Source of the DNA: Pseudomonas sp. FP2196 | GTDB lineage: Bacteria > Pseudomonadota > Gammaproteobacteria > Pseudomonadales > Pseudomonadaceae | Direction of reading: 5' to 3' | NCBI RefSeq assembly: GCF_030687715.1 | Contig: NZ_CP117445.1 | Location: 2,779,501 to 2,843,500, forward strand | Length of the DNA: 64,000 nt | Shown: in pieces, positions 17,512 through 26,780 of the stretch | Layout of the letters: each line of letters opens with the position of its first letter | How positions within the stretch are numbered: the stretch's first letter is position 1 | Notes under the pieces: model-generated | Seen by the model: only the letters and a program-made list of their open reading frames with translations | What the model was told of the DNA's origin: nothing | Database searches by the model: none | Position numbers and translations under genes: made by a program

Positions 17512-18417
17512 CTATGGTATTGCATAGATCTTGAATAGCTTTTTGGCCGCACTGTCGGCTCCGCCCAGGTGTTTTTCGAATGCCTGTTCAATGTCGCCGG
17601 ATCGATACATTTCACTCAGGGCAGTGTCGACCAGCAGACGGAAGTCTTCATCCTCTCGATCCACTGCCATTGCAGTCGGTGCGTACTCAAAAATCCGCTT
17701 TAGCAGTACCAGGTTTCCTGAAGGGTAATTCCGGGTCAGCAGATGCTCGAGCATCATGCGTTCAGCGAAGAACGCATCGGCTTTGCCATTGGCAACCAGC
17801 TTGAGACCTGCTTCTGCGTTCTCCACTGTGACGAGAGTGGCTACAACCCCCAGCAATCGCATTTGCTGATGTATCCACGCCTCGGTGACACCGCCAGCGA
17901 TGGCGGCGAACGTCTGATTGGATAGACCAAGGTTCACAGTGGCTCGCCATGTTGGCCCTGTATGAGCCACCTTGCCACCCAGCACATTGAGCAAGGGTTC
18001 GGCGGCATCCTGGCGCACCACTGCCGACAGACCGGCGGTGTAAATCGGCACCGAGTAACTGACGATCTTGCGCCGCGCCAGTGTGGGTGGGGTCGGCGTA
18101 CAAAGAATGTCGATCTTCCCCGAACTGACGGCATTCATCTCGTCGTTGAATGAGACAGGCTGGTACTGAATGTTCAACTCAGGCAAATGCAAATCGGTTT
18201 TGACCTTCTCGGCTATTTTCAGACAAAGATCGATGGCATAACCGCTGGCTTTATCGGCTGCTTGATCACTGAAAGGCGCGAAGTCGGGTAAGTAGCCCAG
18301 GGTGAAAGCATGACTCGCGCGTATGCGTTCAAGCGTATTGCCATGGGCCATTACCGGTAGCAGCGCCAGTATGCAGACGAGCAGCAGGTTGTTGGCTTTG
18401 GTCAGTTTGACGTTCAT
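17512..18417 (-). CDS. Periplasmic solute-binding protein, family 3 (amino-acid type)
   Basis: A 301-residue protein with a signal peptide (MNVKLTKANNLLLVCILALL...AHG) and a type-II periplasmic-binding fold. 'LGYLPDFAPFSD' and 'GYAIDLCLKIAEKV' are the usual first-lobe motifs, and a GKIDILCTPTPPT segment follows. GAGGAAA precedes the ATG. It lies 49 bp downstream of potE on the same strand with no ABC permease or ATPase nearby, so it is an orphan receptor or works with another transporter. The ligand is probably an amino acid or amine; not determinable here. Confidence 0.85.
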   Translation of the reverse strand: MNVKLTKANNLLLVCILALLPVMAHGNTLERIRASHAFTLGYLPDFAPFSDQAADKASGYAIDLCLKIAEKVKTDLHLPELNIQYQPVSFNDEMNAVSSGKIDILCTPTPPTLARRKIVSYSVPIYTAGLSAVVRQDAAEPLLNVLGGKVAHTGPTWRATVNLGLSNQTFAAIAGGVTEAWIHQQMRLLGVVATLVTVENAEAGLKLVANGKADAFFAERMMLEHLLTRNYPSGNLVLLKRIFEYAPTAMAVDREDEDFRLLVDTALSEMYRSGDIEQAFEKHLGGADSAAKKLFKIYAIP

Positions 18418-18466
18418 GCGCAGGTTTCCTCGAATTCAGTTATGTGTGCTGTACCGAAGACTTCGA

Positions 18467-19807
18467 TCAAGGGTTATCAGCCCGGGGGCTAACAGGCGCA
18501 GGGGCGTCGACAAAACGTTTAGCGAGGAAACCGTAGAGCAGGTAGCCGAATACCAGAACAAGGATGCCGCCGAACACGGCGTCTTTGCCGCAGGCATACA
18601 GCGCATACAAGGAATAGGCCACGGCAACCACTAACAGCAGGGTATTGCGCGTGTATACGCCTGCGCTGACTTTGGCTTTGTACATCATGACCAGCAGCCC
18701 GGTGGCTGCCGTCACGTAGGGGATCAGGTTGGTCACCGCGGCGAGGCTGACGAGTTTTCCGAACTGCGCGCTCGCGTTCGGCGAAATGGTCGACAGCGCC
18801 ATCAAGGTCTGCAGCACGCCGCAGACCAGCATCCCGACGATGGGGGCGTTGCGTGCGCTGACCTTGCTGAACAGTTTCGGGAACATGCCCTGATCAGCGG
18901 TCACCTTGGCGGTTTGCGCCAACGTGAACTGCCAGCCCAGGAGCGAACCCACACAGGCCATCACCGCGAGCGCCATGATGATGTTGCCGACCAGAGGGTT
19001 GAACATATGCGCATAAACGAGTGCGAAAGGTGCGGATGAGTTGGCCAGTTCGGCATTGGGAATGATGCCCTGAATGACCGTCGTCGATAGCACATAAACT
19101 ACCGCTGCCCCCAATGTCCCGAACAGACAGGCCAGCGGTACGGTGCGCGTGGGATTTTCCACCGCATCTGAGGCCTGGGCAGCCGACTCCATGCCGAGAA
19201 ACGCCCAGAGGGTCAGAGGAATCGCTTTGCTGATCGCTTCGGATATCGGTAGTTGATTCGGGTTCCAGGCGGCGATGATCAGATCAGGTTTGAACCAGAA
19301 CCAACCGATGATGCTCAAGCCCGCTACCGGGATGATCACCCCCCACACCGTAACCGCACCAATCCTGCCCGTGATGCCAGGGCCGCCAAAATTAGCCACG
19401 GTGGTTAACCAGAGCAAGCCGACCGTTCCGATGAACAAGGGAATGGCCCCGCTTCCCAGCCAAGGCATGAACGATGTCATGTATCCCACTGCGGAGATGG
19501 CCACCGCCACGTTGGCGATGGCCAACGACAGGAAATACAGATACGAGCAGAGGAAAAAACCTGATTTTGCGTGCGCTTCTTCGGTGTAGGCGGATAACCC
19601 ACCTGAGCGCAGACAGAAGATGCCACATTGGGAAAAACAATACGCGATGGCCATGGAGCCGACAGCGGTGACGATCCATGACAACAATGAAACAGCGCCG
19701 AGTTGGGCCATGCTCGTCGGCAACATAATGATGCCTGACCCCATCATGTTTACCGTCACCAGTGTGGTGAGCCCCATGAGATTCATTTTCTTGCTTGAGT
19801 CGGTCAT
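18467..19807 (-). CDS. potE: Putrescine-ornithine antiporter PotE-like APC transporter
   Basis: A 446-residue APC-superfamily transporter with 12 predicted helices. It matches E. coli PotE closely from memory: VNMMGSGIIMLPT in helix 1, 'SWIVTAVGSMAIAYCFSQCG', 'TVANFGGPGITGRIG', 'AFLGMESAAQASDAVENP', and GSLLGWQFTLAQTAK. PotE exchanges putrescine for ornithine across the inner membrane and supports acid/anaerobic amino-acid decarboxylation. No ornithine decarboxylase is next to it here. A CTGATAAAGATCAA palindrome is 161 bp upstream, placing it in the putative ANR regulon. Operon with the solute-binding protein is likely. Confidence 0.88.
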   Translation of the reverse strand: MTDSSKKMNLMGLTTLVTVNMMGSGIIMLPTSMAQLGAVSLLSWIVTAVGSMAIAYCFSQCGIFCLRSGGLSAYTEEAHAKSGFFLCSYLYFLSLAIANVAVAISAVGYMTSFMPWLGSGAIPLFIGTVGLLWLTTVANFGGPGITGRIGAVTVWGVIIPVAGLSIIGWFWFKPDLIIAAWNPNQLPISEAISKAIPLTLWAFLGMESAAQASDAVENPTRTVPLACLFGTLGAAVVYVLSTTVIQGIIPNAELANSSAPFALVYAHMFNPLVGNIIMALAVMACVGSLLGWQFTLAQTAKVTADQGMFPKLFSKVSARNAPIVGMLVCGVLQTLMALSTISPNASAQFGKLVSLAAVTNLIPYVTAATGLLVMMYKAKVSAGVYTRNTLLLVVAVAYSLYALYACGKDAVFGGILVLVFGYLLYGFLAKRFVDAPAPVSPRADNP

Positions 19808-19967
19808 CGGAATCCCCTCGATCTACGAAACGCATCACCGCTCAGCCATCGAATGCACTTGGAAGCAGGCTCAGGCTCCTGCCCATACTTTGCTAGATGC
19901 GAGTTGTTCGGACAGACGCTTAGGCACGCTCTCGTCGCAACACTAGTACCGGCGGACGGTGGCATTT

Positions 19968-19981
19968 CTGATAAAGATCAA
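19968..19981. promoter_or_regulatory. ANR/FNR box
   Basis: CTGATAAAGATCAA, identical to the site before Usp 2. It lies 161 bp upstream of potE and overlaps the stop codon region of the CPA1 antiporter. Confidence 0.65.
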
Positions 19982-21168
19982 TCAACACGGTTTGCCAGCC
20001 GTGAGACCCATGGATTGGCACTCAAGCCATGTAGCAGCACGCTGAGTAAAACGGTACAGGCCGCTACAGCGACCAACGTACGACTGGCTTGCAGAGGGTA
20101 GTCCAATATCATTACGGCGAAGACGATACTTGCCAGACCTCGTGGGCCGAACCAGCCGATGAACAGGCGGGTTTCGAAATCGAAGCCGGTTCCTGCCAGG
20201 CTGATGAGTACCGGCAGTATGCGAACAAGGGTCAGACTGAGCACTGCATACAGCCAGATATTCAGAGTGAAACTGCTCCAGGCCCAAGGGATCACCAGCG
20301 CGCCGAATACGATCCAGGTAATGACCGATAGCAGGCTGGCGAACTCTTCGCTGGCCTTGAGCAGATCGTGCTTTTGTTCAGTAAACAGGTAGCTGGCGAG
20401 CAGCCCTCCAACGAACGCGGCGATAAACCCGCTACCGCCTAGAGCTTGTGCGGTGGCAAAGCAAAGCAGGGCCAGCCCGGGCAGCGTCAGCTGCGACCAC
20501 ATGGGTGTTTGCCAATGATGTTTTCGAGAATAACGCTGCAACAGCCAGGCAAAGAAGGTAAGGGTGGCGCCGATGAGTGCGCCGATTCCAAGCGCCTCTA
20601 CAACCAGCTCTACCGCCAGCGAGATGGGAGACTGCGTCTGCTCTTCGATCAACAGGGCCAGGAACATCAACAACACCGGAACGCAGATGCCGTCATTGAG
20701 CCCGCTCTCCACGTTCAATCCCTCACGCACGGACGCCGCCACCTTGGGGTTGCTCACTACCGCTTTACCCAGTGCTGCGTCGGTGGGCGCCAGAAGGGTT
20801 GCCAGTATTGCCAATTCTATCGAGGGTATCTGCGGGAACAGCCAGATGCCGATCAGCCAGCCACTTAGCATGGTCAGCGGCAGTCCGATCAACAACAAGC
20901 GCAGCGGTAATCCTTCGTGCACTTTCAGAACCTTGAGGTCGGCGCTGGCTGCATCACTGAAAAGAACAATCGCCAATGTAAGTTCTGCCAGAATTTTGAG
21001 ACCTTCCCTGTCAATCCGTGGCTGCAGAATGCCCAGAAACGCGGGGCCGAGAATCAGCCCGGCCAGCATGAACATCAGAGGTCCATTGAGCAGGCGGGAT
21101 TCGAAACGCCCCGCAAATATGCTGTAGGTCAGAAGGAAAGCGGCAAGCAGGGCTAAGTTCTGATACAT
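19978..21168 (-). CDS. CPA1-type cation:proton antiporter
   Basis: A 396-residue transporter with about 12 helices. The CPA1 signatures are TLLAPTDAALGKAVVSN in the core and ESGLNDG just after, which carry the ion-binding acidic residues, plus GWFGPRGLASIVF near the end. It exchanges Na+ or K+ for protons at the inner membrane. The ATG at 21168 is chosen over the GTG at 21174. It is on the same strand as the upstream FNR-type regulator and the downstream potE. Confidence 0.88.
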   Translation of the reverse strand: MYQNLALLAAFLLTYSIFAGRFESRLLNGPLMFMLAGLILGPAFLGILQPRIDREGLKILAELTLAIVLFSDAASADLKVLKVHEGLPLRLLLIGLPLTMLSGWLIGIWLFPQIPSIELAILATLLAPTDAALGKAVVSNPKVAASVREGLNVESGLNDGICVPVLLMFLALLIEEQTQSPISLAVELVVEALGIGALIGATLTFFAWLLQRYSRKHHWQTPMWSQLTLPGLALLCFATAQALGGSGFIAAFVGGLLASYLFTEQKHDLLKASEEFASLLSVITWIVFGALVIPWAWSSFTLNIWLYAVLSLTLVRILPVLISLAGTGFDFETRLFIGWFGPRGLASIVFAVMILDYPLQASRTLVAVAACTVLLSVLLHGLSANPWVSRLANRVD

Positions 21169-21288
21169 GATCACTTGCCTGTTCTGATTGATGCCACAGC
21201 AATGGCAGGGTCGGCCGTCTCACGCGATGTTAAAAGCGCAGGACAAAACCAGGCGGGCACGCATGATCAATCTCCGTGACGGACGGGG

Positions 21289-22029
21289 TCAGTGAGTCTG
21301 GCGATTGCAGCCGGACACCATCTGCTTGAGGCCGTCCATGTTCTGGATTTTCACGTCGCGCCCGGCGATTTCCACCAATCCCTGATCGCGCAAGTGGGCG
21401 ATGCCCCGACAGATGGTCTCCAGACGCAGCCCAAGGTAGGAGCCGATTTCTTCGCGGCGCATTTTCAGCACGAATTCCTTGGCGGAATAGCCTCGGGAGC
21501 TCAGGCGTTGCGAGAGGTTGAGCAGGAATGCCGCCAGGCGTTCATCGGAGTTCATGTTGCCCATCAGCACCAACATGCTGTGGTCACGCACAATTTCCCG
21601 GCTCAGCAGTTTGTTGAGGTTGTGCTGCAGGGAGGGGAGGCTCTGCGCCAGTTTTTCCAGTTGCGCAAAGTGAATCGGGCAGACTTCGCTGTCTTCCAGG
21701 GCATACGCAGTGCAAGCATGCTGATCGGCACTGATGGCGTCCAGGCCGAGCATTTCGCCGGGGATGTGAAAACCGGTCACTTGTTCGCGGCCGTCGACGG
21801 ACAACACGCTGGTCTTGAACGAGCCTATGCGCACAGCGTACAGCGAGCGTAGCGGGTCCCCCGTCCGGTAAAGAGCGGCGCCTTTCTTCACCTTGTATCG
21901 CTGCACGATCAGCGTATCGAGTCGCTCGACCTCCGATCCAGTCAGGCCGATCGGCAGGCATAACTCCACAACGCTGCAGTTGGAACAGGCAGCCTTGAGA
22001 AGCGGCGGTGGGGACGGAGCTTCAAGCAT
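21289..22029 (-). CDS. CRP/FNR-family oxygen-sensing regulator (ANR paralogue)
   Basis: A 246-residue protein with the FNR layout. The N-terminal Cys15-X2-Cys18-X5-Cys24 and Cys117 match the four [4Fe-4S] ligands. A cNMP-like beta-roll covers about 35-150, and a C-terminal helix-turn-helix 183-225. The recognition helix reads LETICR: Glu204 and Arg208 match FNR Glu209 and Arg213, but the Ser of FNR/ANR (Ser212) is Cys207. The start at 22029 has GGAGG 10 bases upstream and gives ANR-like length; longer starts to 22104 exist. It is divergent from xfp across a perfect ANR box, so auto-regulation is likely. A second, canonical anr is expected elsewhere in the genome. Confidence 0.88.
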   Translation of the reverse strand: MLEAPSPPPLLKAACSNCSVVELCLPIGLTGSEVERLDTLIVQRYKVKKGAALYRTGDPLRSLYAVRIGSFKTSVLSVDGREQVTGFHIPGEMLGLDAISADQHACTAYALEDSEVCPIHFAQLEKLAQSLPSLQHNLNKLLSREIVRDHSMLVLMGNMNSDERLAAFLLNLSQRLSSRGYSAKEFVLKMRREEIGSYLGLRLETICRGIAHLRDQGLVEIAGRDVKIQNMDGLKQMVSGCNRQTH

Positions 22030-22187
22030 GGGAAAGGTGCCTCCAAGGGGTGCCATAAGCATAGGTGTCGTAGCGGCGCACGTGCTTTTCATTTGGCCTT
22101 TCACCGTGGTTGCGGACGAGCGGGGTGCCCGTATTACCGAGGCGCTGGCAGCTTCGCCTTTATTAGCTTCAAGGTTGATGTTGAAAC

Positions 22188-22201
22188 TTGATGTAAATCA
22201 A
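22188..22201. promoter_or_regulatory. ANR/FNR box
   Basis: TTGATGTAAATCAA, perfect consensus, 69 bp before xfp and 158 bp before the regulator start. Inner flanks extend the palindrome (CTTGATGTAAATCAAG). Confidence 0.88.
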
Positions 22202-22270
22202 GCGTTGCGCTTTGCAGGCTTCCAGAATCAACGGATGACAAGGATTCATCGGTCTTTTGCGGAGCGCTCC

Positions 22271-24640
22271 ATGAGTGATTTTCTGAATGCAGAGCAACTG
22301 GCAGGGCTGGACGCCTATTGGCGGGCCTCCAACTACCTCGCCGTGGGGCAGATTTACCTGAAGGACAACCCGCTGTTGCGTCAGACATTGACTCTGGCCC
22401 ATATCAAACCGCGATTGCTGGGGCATTGGGGGACGACGCCGGGGCTGAACCTGATCTATACCCACCTCAATCGTGTGATCAATCAATACGATTTGAACAT
22501 GCTGTTCGTCGCAGGCCCCGGGCATGGTGGGCCAGCGGTGGTTGCACAGACCTATCTGGAAGGTACTTACACCGAGTGCTATCCCTCGGTGGAGCGCAAT
22601 ATCAACGGTCTGCAACGCCTGTTTCGGCAGTTTTCCTGGCCTTACGGGATCTCCAGCCATGTGTCGGCGCAGGTGCCGGGGTCAATCCACGAAGGCGGCG
22701 AGTTGGGGTACAGCCTGGCCCATGCCTACGGTGCGGCGTTCGATAATCCGGATTTGATCGTGGCCTGTGTGATTGGCGATGGCGAGGCCGAAACCGGCAC
22801 ACTGGCCGCCAGTTGGCATTCCAATAAATTTCTCGATCCTGCGCGTGACGGCGCGGTGCTGCCGATATTGCACCTGAACGGCTACAAGATCGCCAATCCG
22901 ACGATCCTGTCCTGCATTAGCGAGGACGAGCTGTCGGCACTGATGTATGGCTATGGCTACGATCCTTACTTTGTCGAAGGCGATGAGCCGCTGCGAGTGC
23001 ATCAAGACCTGGCCAGAACCCTGGACATCATCACTCGCAAGATCCGCGACATCCAGCATCAGGCGCGTCAGCCATCGGCCACCGCGGTGCGACCGCGATG
23101 GCCCATGTTAGTGCTGCGCACGCCTAAAGGCTGGACCGGTCCTGAGTTCGTCGACGGCCATCGTGTCGAGGGGACCTGGCGCGCCCATCAAGTGCCATTG
23201 GCGGATTTCCAGCAACCGCTGCACATACGGCAACTGGAAGACTGGATGAACAGCTACCGTCCTGACGAACTGTTTGACGACAGCGGCGCCTTACTCCCGG
23301 AACTGGCAGCACTGGCGCCAACCGGTCAGCGGCGCATGAGTGCCAACCCCCAGGGCAACGGCGGTCTGCTGTTGCAACCACTGAACTTGCCACGCTTTAG
23401 CGACTATGCCGTCACTCTGTCCGCGCCGGGTGCCTTGCGCGCCGAAGCGACCCGAGTGCTCGGTACGTACTTGCGCGATGTGATGAAGGGCAACCGACAG
23501 TCGAGCAACTTTCGATTGTTCGGTCCTGACGAAACCGCCTCCAACCGACTGGACGCAGTGTACGAGGTCACCGCCAAGGCCTGGATGGAGCCTCTGCAAG
23601 CGGAGGACATCAACCTGGCCCCTGACGGCCGGGTCATGGAAATTCTCAGCGAGCAAGTGTGTGAAGGTTGGCTTGAGGGCTATCTACTGACCGGTCGCCA
23701 CGGCTTGCTGTCGTGTTATGAGGCCTTTATCCATATCGTCGATTCGATGGTCAATCAGCATGCCAAATGGCTGAAAACCGCTGCCGAAGTGCCTTGGCGA
23801 AAACCCGTCGCATCGTTGAATTTTCTGCTCACATCACACGTTTGGCGCCAGGATCACAACGGTTTTTCTCATCAGGATCCGGGGTTCATCGATCTGGTGG
23901 CGAACAAAAAATCCGACATCGTTCGTGTCTACCTGCCGCCCGATGCCAATTGTCTGTTGTCAGTGGTCGAGCATTGCCTCAAGAGCCGTGACTACATCAA
24001 TGTCATCGTCGCCGGCAAACAGCCGGAATGGCAGTGGCTGGAAGTCGATGCAGCGTTGCGTCATTGCCAGGCCGGGATTGGCCGCTGGGAATGGGCCTGT
24101 CACAACGACGAACAACCTGATGTAGTCATGGCCTGCGCTGGCGACGTGCCCACCCTGGAAACCCTGGCTGCCGTGACGCTGTTGCGCAGCTATGCCCCGG
24201 ACTTGCGGGTGAGGGTGGTCAACGTCGTGGATCTGATGGTGCTGCAGCCTGGATACCAACACCCCCATGGCCTGTCGGACAGCGCGTTCGATGAATTGTT
24301 TACGCTCGACACGCCCGTGATCTTTGCCTTCCACGGTTACCCGGCGTTGATCCATCGCCTGCTGTACAAACGCAGCAACCACGATAATTTCCACGTGCGC
24401 GGTTTCAAGGAGGAGGGCGCCACCACCACGCCGTTCGACATGGCGGTCATCAACAATCTGGACCGCTACCAATTGGCGCTGGATGTGATTGAACGCGTTC
24501 CTCGGCTGCACGAGCAAGTGCAGGTTGCGAGGGCGCGCTATTGGTCAATGATGGAGAAACACAAGCTGTACCTCATTGAGCATGGCGAGGATCTGCCGGA
24601 AGTCCGAAACTGGCAGTGGACCCCGCCGATTGTCCACTGA
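22271..24640 (+). CDS. xfp: Xylulose-5-phosphate/fructose-6-phosphate phosphoketolase
   Basis: A 789-residue TPP enzyme of full family length. Phosphoketolase motifs are visible: '[19 protein letters not shown]' and '[28 protein letters not shown]'-type segments in the N-domain, the TPP/Mg motif GDGEAETG near 169, and [11 protein letters not shown] in the middle domain. It cleaves X5P or F6P with phosphate to acetyl phosphate plus G3P or E4P, a route to ATP without respiration if acetate kinase is present. The ATG at 22271 follows GGAG; earlier in-frame starts would overlap the regulator. The ANR box upstream predicts low-oxygen induction. Confidence 0.95.
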   Translation: MSDFLNAEQLAGLDAYWRASNYLAVGQIYLKDNPLLRQTLTLAHIKPRLLGHWGTTPGLNLIYTHLNRVINQYDLNMLFVAGPGHGGPAVVAQTYLEGTYTECYPSVERNINGLQRLFRQFSWPYGISSHVSAQVPGSIHEGGELGYSLAHAYGAAFDNPDLIVACVIGDGEAETGTLAASWHSNKFLDPARDGAVLPILHLNGYKIANPTILSCISEDELSALMYGYGYDPYFVEGDEPLRVHQDLARTLDIITRKIRDIQHQARQPSATAVRPRWPMLVLRTPKGWTGPEFVDGHRVEGTWRAHQVPLADFQQPLHIRQLEDWMNSYRPDELFDDSGALLPELAALAPTGQRRMSANPQGNGGLLLQPLNLPRFSDYAVTLSAPGALRAEATRVLGTYLRDVMKGNRQSSNFRLFGPDETASNRLDAVYEVTAKAWMEPLQAEDINLAPDGRVMEILSEQVCEGWLEGYLLTGRHGLLSCYEAFIHIVDSMVNQHAKWLKTAAEVPWRKPVASLNFLLTSHVWRQDHNGFSHQDPGFIDLVANKKSDIVRVYLPPDANCLLSVVEHCLKSRDYINVIVAGKQPEWQWLEVDAALRHCQAGIGRWEWACHNDEQPDVVMACAGDVPTLETLAAVTLLRSYAPDLRVRVVNVVDLMVLQPGYQHPHGLSDSAFDELFTLDTPVIFAFHGYPALIHRLLYKRSNHDNFHVRGFKEEGATTTPFDMAVINNLDRYQLALDVIERVPRLHEQVQVARARYWSMMEKHKLYLIEHGEDLPEVRNWQWTPPIVH

Positions 24641-24687
24641 ATGCTTATTTGCTCATCCAGTTAGCCTGGATGATCGGCAACTTGAAC

Positions 24688-25335
24688 TCACGCCAGCAGC
24701 AAATGATCTTCGACTTTCGTCACGCCTGGCACCGACCAGGCCGCCCGTTCTGCGATCTGGCGCTCACGCCACAAGTGGACCCGGCCTTCAAGCGTCACTA
24801 CGTCGCCTTCGACTTTGACGCGAATCTCGTGGGCGTGTACTTCGGCATTGCGTTTGAGCGCTGCCTCGATGCGCTCCTGAATATCGAAGACGTCTAGCCG
24901 TGGACGCAAAACCAGGCGATTGTCGACGCCGATTACGCCGGACAGCTTACGCACCGAGCGATCCACGGTTTCCTTCTGGTATTGCCAGTCCACCTCACCT
25001 TCCAGCGTGACCCGCCCGTGCTGCACCGTGACTTTGACATCGCCTTCGGGTACGTCGGAACTCCAGAGGATGATTTTCAAGGCACGGTTGGCGATGATGT
25101 CGTCCCCTGTTCCGCCATGGTTGTTGAGCCTGACCTCTAATTCTTCGGCCAGCGCTCGCACTCCCTTGATACTTTTTACCGCCCGCTCCGCACTGACCTT
25201 TTGTGCGAGGGTGTTGACGTGACCGGACAGCGTGACCACTCCGTTATCCACGCTGACACCGATGTTGGCGGCGTTGATGTCTGGCTGGAATTCAAGTTCT
25301 TCCAAAATGGCTTTGCGCAGATCCAAATCACTCAT
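24688..25335 (-). CDS. Triple BON-domain protein
   Basis: A 215-residue protein made of three BON domains (about 2-70, 77-145, 147-214), each with the core pattern V-x-V-x-x-G-x-V-T-L-x-G (VSVDNGVVTLSG, VTVQHGRVTLEG, VKVEGDVVTLEG). No signal peptide is seen, so it differs from periplasmic OsmY and is likely cytoplasmic or membrane-attached. BON domains bind phospholipid or associate with envelope stress. An ANR-like palindrome is 83 bp upstream. It is convergent with xfp. Confidence 0.88.
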   Translation of the reverse strand: MSDLDLRKAILEELEFQPDINAANIGVSVDNGVVTLSGHVNTLAQKVSAERAVKSIKGVRALAEELEVRLNNHGGTGDDIIANRALKIILWSSDVPEGDVKVTVQHGRVTLEGEVDWQYQKETVDRSVRKLSGVIGVDNRLVLRPRLDVFDIQERIEAALKRNAEVHAHEIRVKVEGDVVTLEGRVHLWRERQIAERAAWSVPGVTKVEDHLLLA

Positions 25336-25417
25336 GACGGCGGTCTCTCTTCGGATGGGGGGCACGTTCGGCGATTGCCTGATCAGTCTTTTTCTACGCC
25401 CGAGCGGCGCAAATACA

Positions 25418-25431
25418 TTGAGATAGATCAA
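25418..25431. promoter_or_regulatory. ANR/FNR box
   Basis: TTGAGATAGATCAA, one mismatch, 83 bp upstream of the BON gene (minus strand). Confidence 0.65.
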
Positions 25432-25472
25432 CAACATCCATTTGCACGGCCACCCATCGATGGCGTCATTAA

Positions 25473-25486
25473 TTGACAAAAATCAG
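25473..25486. promoter_or_regulatory. ANR/FNR box
   Basis: TTGACAAAAATCAG, one mismatch at the last base, 65 bp upstream of the OprI-like lipoprotein (plus strand). Confidence 0.6.
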
Positions 25487-25550
25487 AGTCGGTCGCAGAC
25501 ATCGCCAGATACTCAGATCATCGATTTAGCCGAGCCACCCAGGGGAAACC

Positions 25551-25781
25551 ATGAACATGCGCTTGCTCATCATTGTGCTGAGTATCCTGTTGACCACCAC
25601 CGGATGCAGCCACCGCCATGCCCAGGAAATCGAAGCGCGACTGGAGTCCGCCGAAGACAACGCGGCAACGGCACGTTTGCGCGCCGACGAAGCGCTATTG
25701 AAAGCTGAACAGGCACAGCGTGCGGCTGATGAAGCCAATGAGCGCGCCAAGCGGACGACCGAAAAGGCAACGCGCAAGTAG
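25551..25781 (+). CDS. OprI/Lpp-like outer-membrane lipoprotein paralogue
   Basis: A 76-residue lipoprotein. The signal peptide ends in the lipobox LTTTGCS. The mature part is a single alanine-rich coiled-coil helix ending ADEANERAKRTTEKATRK. The Pseudomonas major lipoprotein OprI has the same design and nearly the same C-terminus, including the final Lys used for covalent peptidoglycan linkage in Lpp. An ANR-like box lies upstream, so this may be a low-oxygen-specific Lpp variant. Usp 4 follows 79 bp downstream without its own box, so they are probably cotranscribed. Confidence 0.82.
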   Translation: MNMRLLIIVLSILLTTTGCSHRHAQEIEARLESAEDNAATARLRADEALLKAEQAQRAADEANERAKRTTEKATRK

Positions 25782-25859
25782 TTGGCGATCACCTCAAAAC
25801 CGGACACGGACGTCGGGCTGGCAAACGGGCCGGCAAAGCATTGCCAGGAGAAATACGTG

Positions 25860-26780
25860 ATGTTCAAGCTCAAGCGAATTCTGTTGATCGCACCCGCCGA
25901 AATGACCCGAACCCCGGCGTTTGCCCGCGCCCAGGCGTTAGCCAGAGCCAGCGGTGCGTTGTTGCATATCGTGGCGTTCGATTATGTCCAGCCCCTGGCG
26001 CTGGCCGGTTTGTTTGACCACAGTGCCATGGCGCAAGCGCGTGAAGGCTACTTGCAGATGCATCGCCAATGGCTGGAACAGCAAGCCCGGTTTCAGCGCA
26101 GTGCTGGGGTGCAAGTCACCACCGAAGTGGTCTGGGCCCGGGCCACGCCAGCGCATGTGCTTGAGTACGTAAATGACTTTCATGCTGACCTGGTGATCAA
26201 AGACGCGCACCATGTTCCCACCCTCAATCGAGCGTTTCATCATCCATTGGACTGGGAATTGTTGCGTGATTGCCCGGCCTGCGTGCACCTGGTTACCGAA
26301 GCCGCAAATCCCAAACCCTTGAAAATCCTGGCGGCCATTGACCTGTCACACCTTGAGGACCTGACACATGGCCTCAACGACCGGATACTCGACCTGGCAT
26401 CGACACTGGCATCAACGTGCGATGCGTCGTTGCATTTGTTGAACGTGAGCAATTGGTCTGTGGTGGGTGATGCCGCGATGAGTGTGCCGAACCTGAGTCT
26501 GGATCACAGTTTGCGCGATGCGATCAACGATACTCAGCAAGAGGCGTTTCACACACTAGCGGAGCGCTATGGTGTCGATGAAAAGCATAGACACGTGTTG
26601 ACCGGCATTCCTTACCGGGTGGTCGAGTTGTTTGCCCGACAAAATGCTTTCGACCTGGTGGTGCTGGGGACCACCTACCACCATGGGTTTGACGGCTTTA
26701 TCGGTGGCACCGCCGAATGTCTGGTGAACCGTGCCCCGTGTAGCCTGATGATGGTCAAACCAGCACCTTCTGCAGTTTGA
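25860..26780 (+). CDS. Universal stress protein, tandem UspA domains (Usp 4)
   Basis: A 306-residue two-domain Usp. The second domain carries LGTTYHHGFDGFIGGTAE, the G-2X-G-9X-G motif with Gly-Gly-Thr at the end. An AGGAG ribosome site precedes the ATG at 25860. It is very similar in the N-domain to Usp 2 (RTPAFARAQALARASGALL, HIVAFDYVQPLALAGLF), pointing to duplication. It follows the OprI-like gene and ends the low-oxygen island. Confidence 0.92.
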   Translation: MFKLKRILLIAPAEMTRTPAFARAQALARASGALLHIVAFDYVQPLALAGLFDHSAMAQAREGYLQMHRQWLEQQARFQRSAGVQVTTEVVWARATPAHVLEYVNDFHADLVIKDAHHVPTLNRAFHHPLDWELLRDCPACVHLVTEAANPKPLKILAAIDLSHLEDLTHGLNDRILDLASTLASTCDASLHLLNVSNWSVVGDAAMSVPNLSLDHSLRDAINDTQQEAFHTLAERYGVDEKHRHVLTGIPYRVVELFARQNAFDLVVLGTTYHHGFDGFIGGTAECLVNRAPCSLMMVKPAPSAV

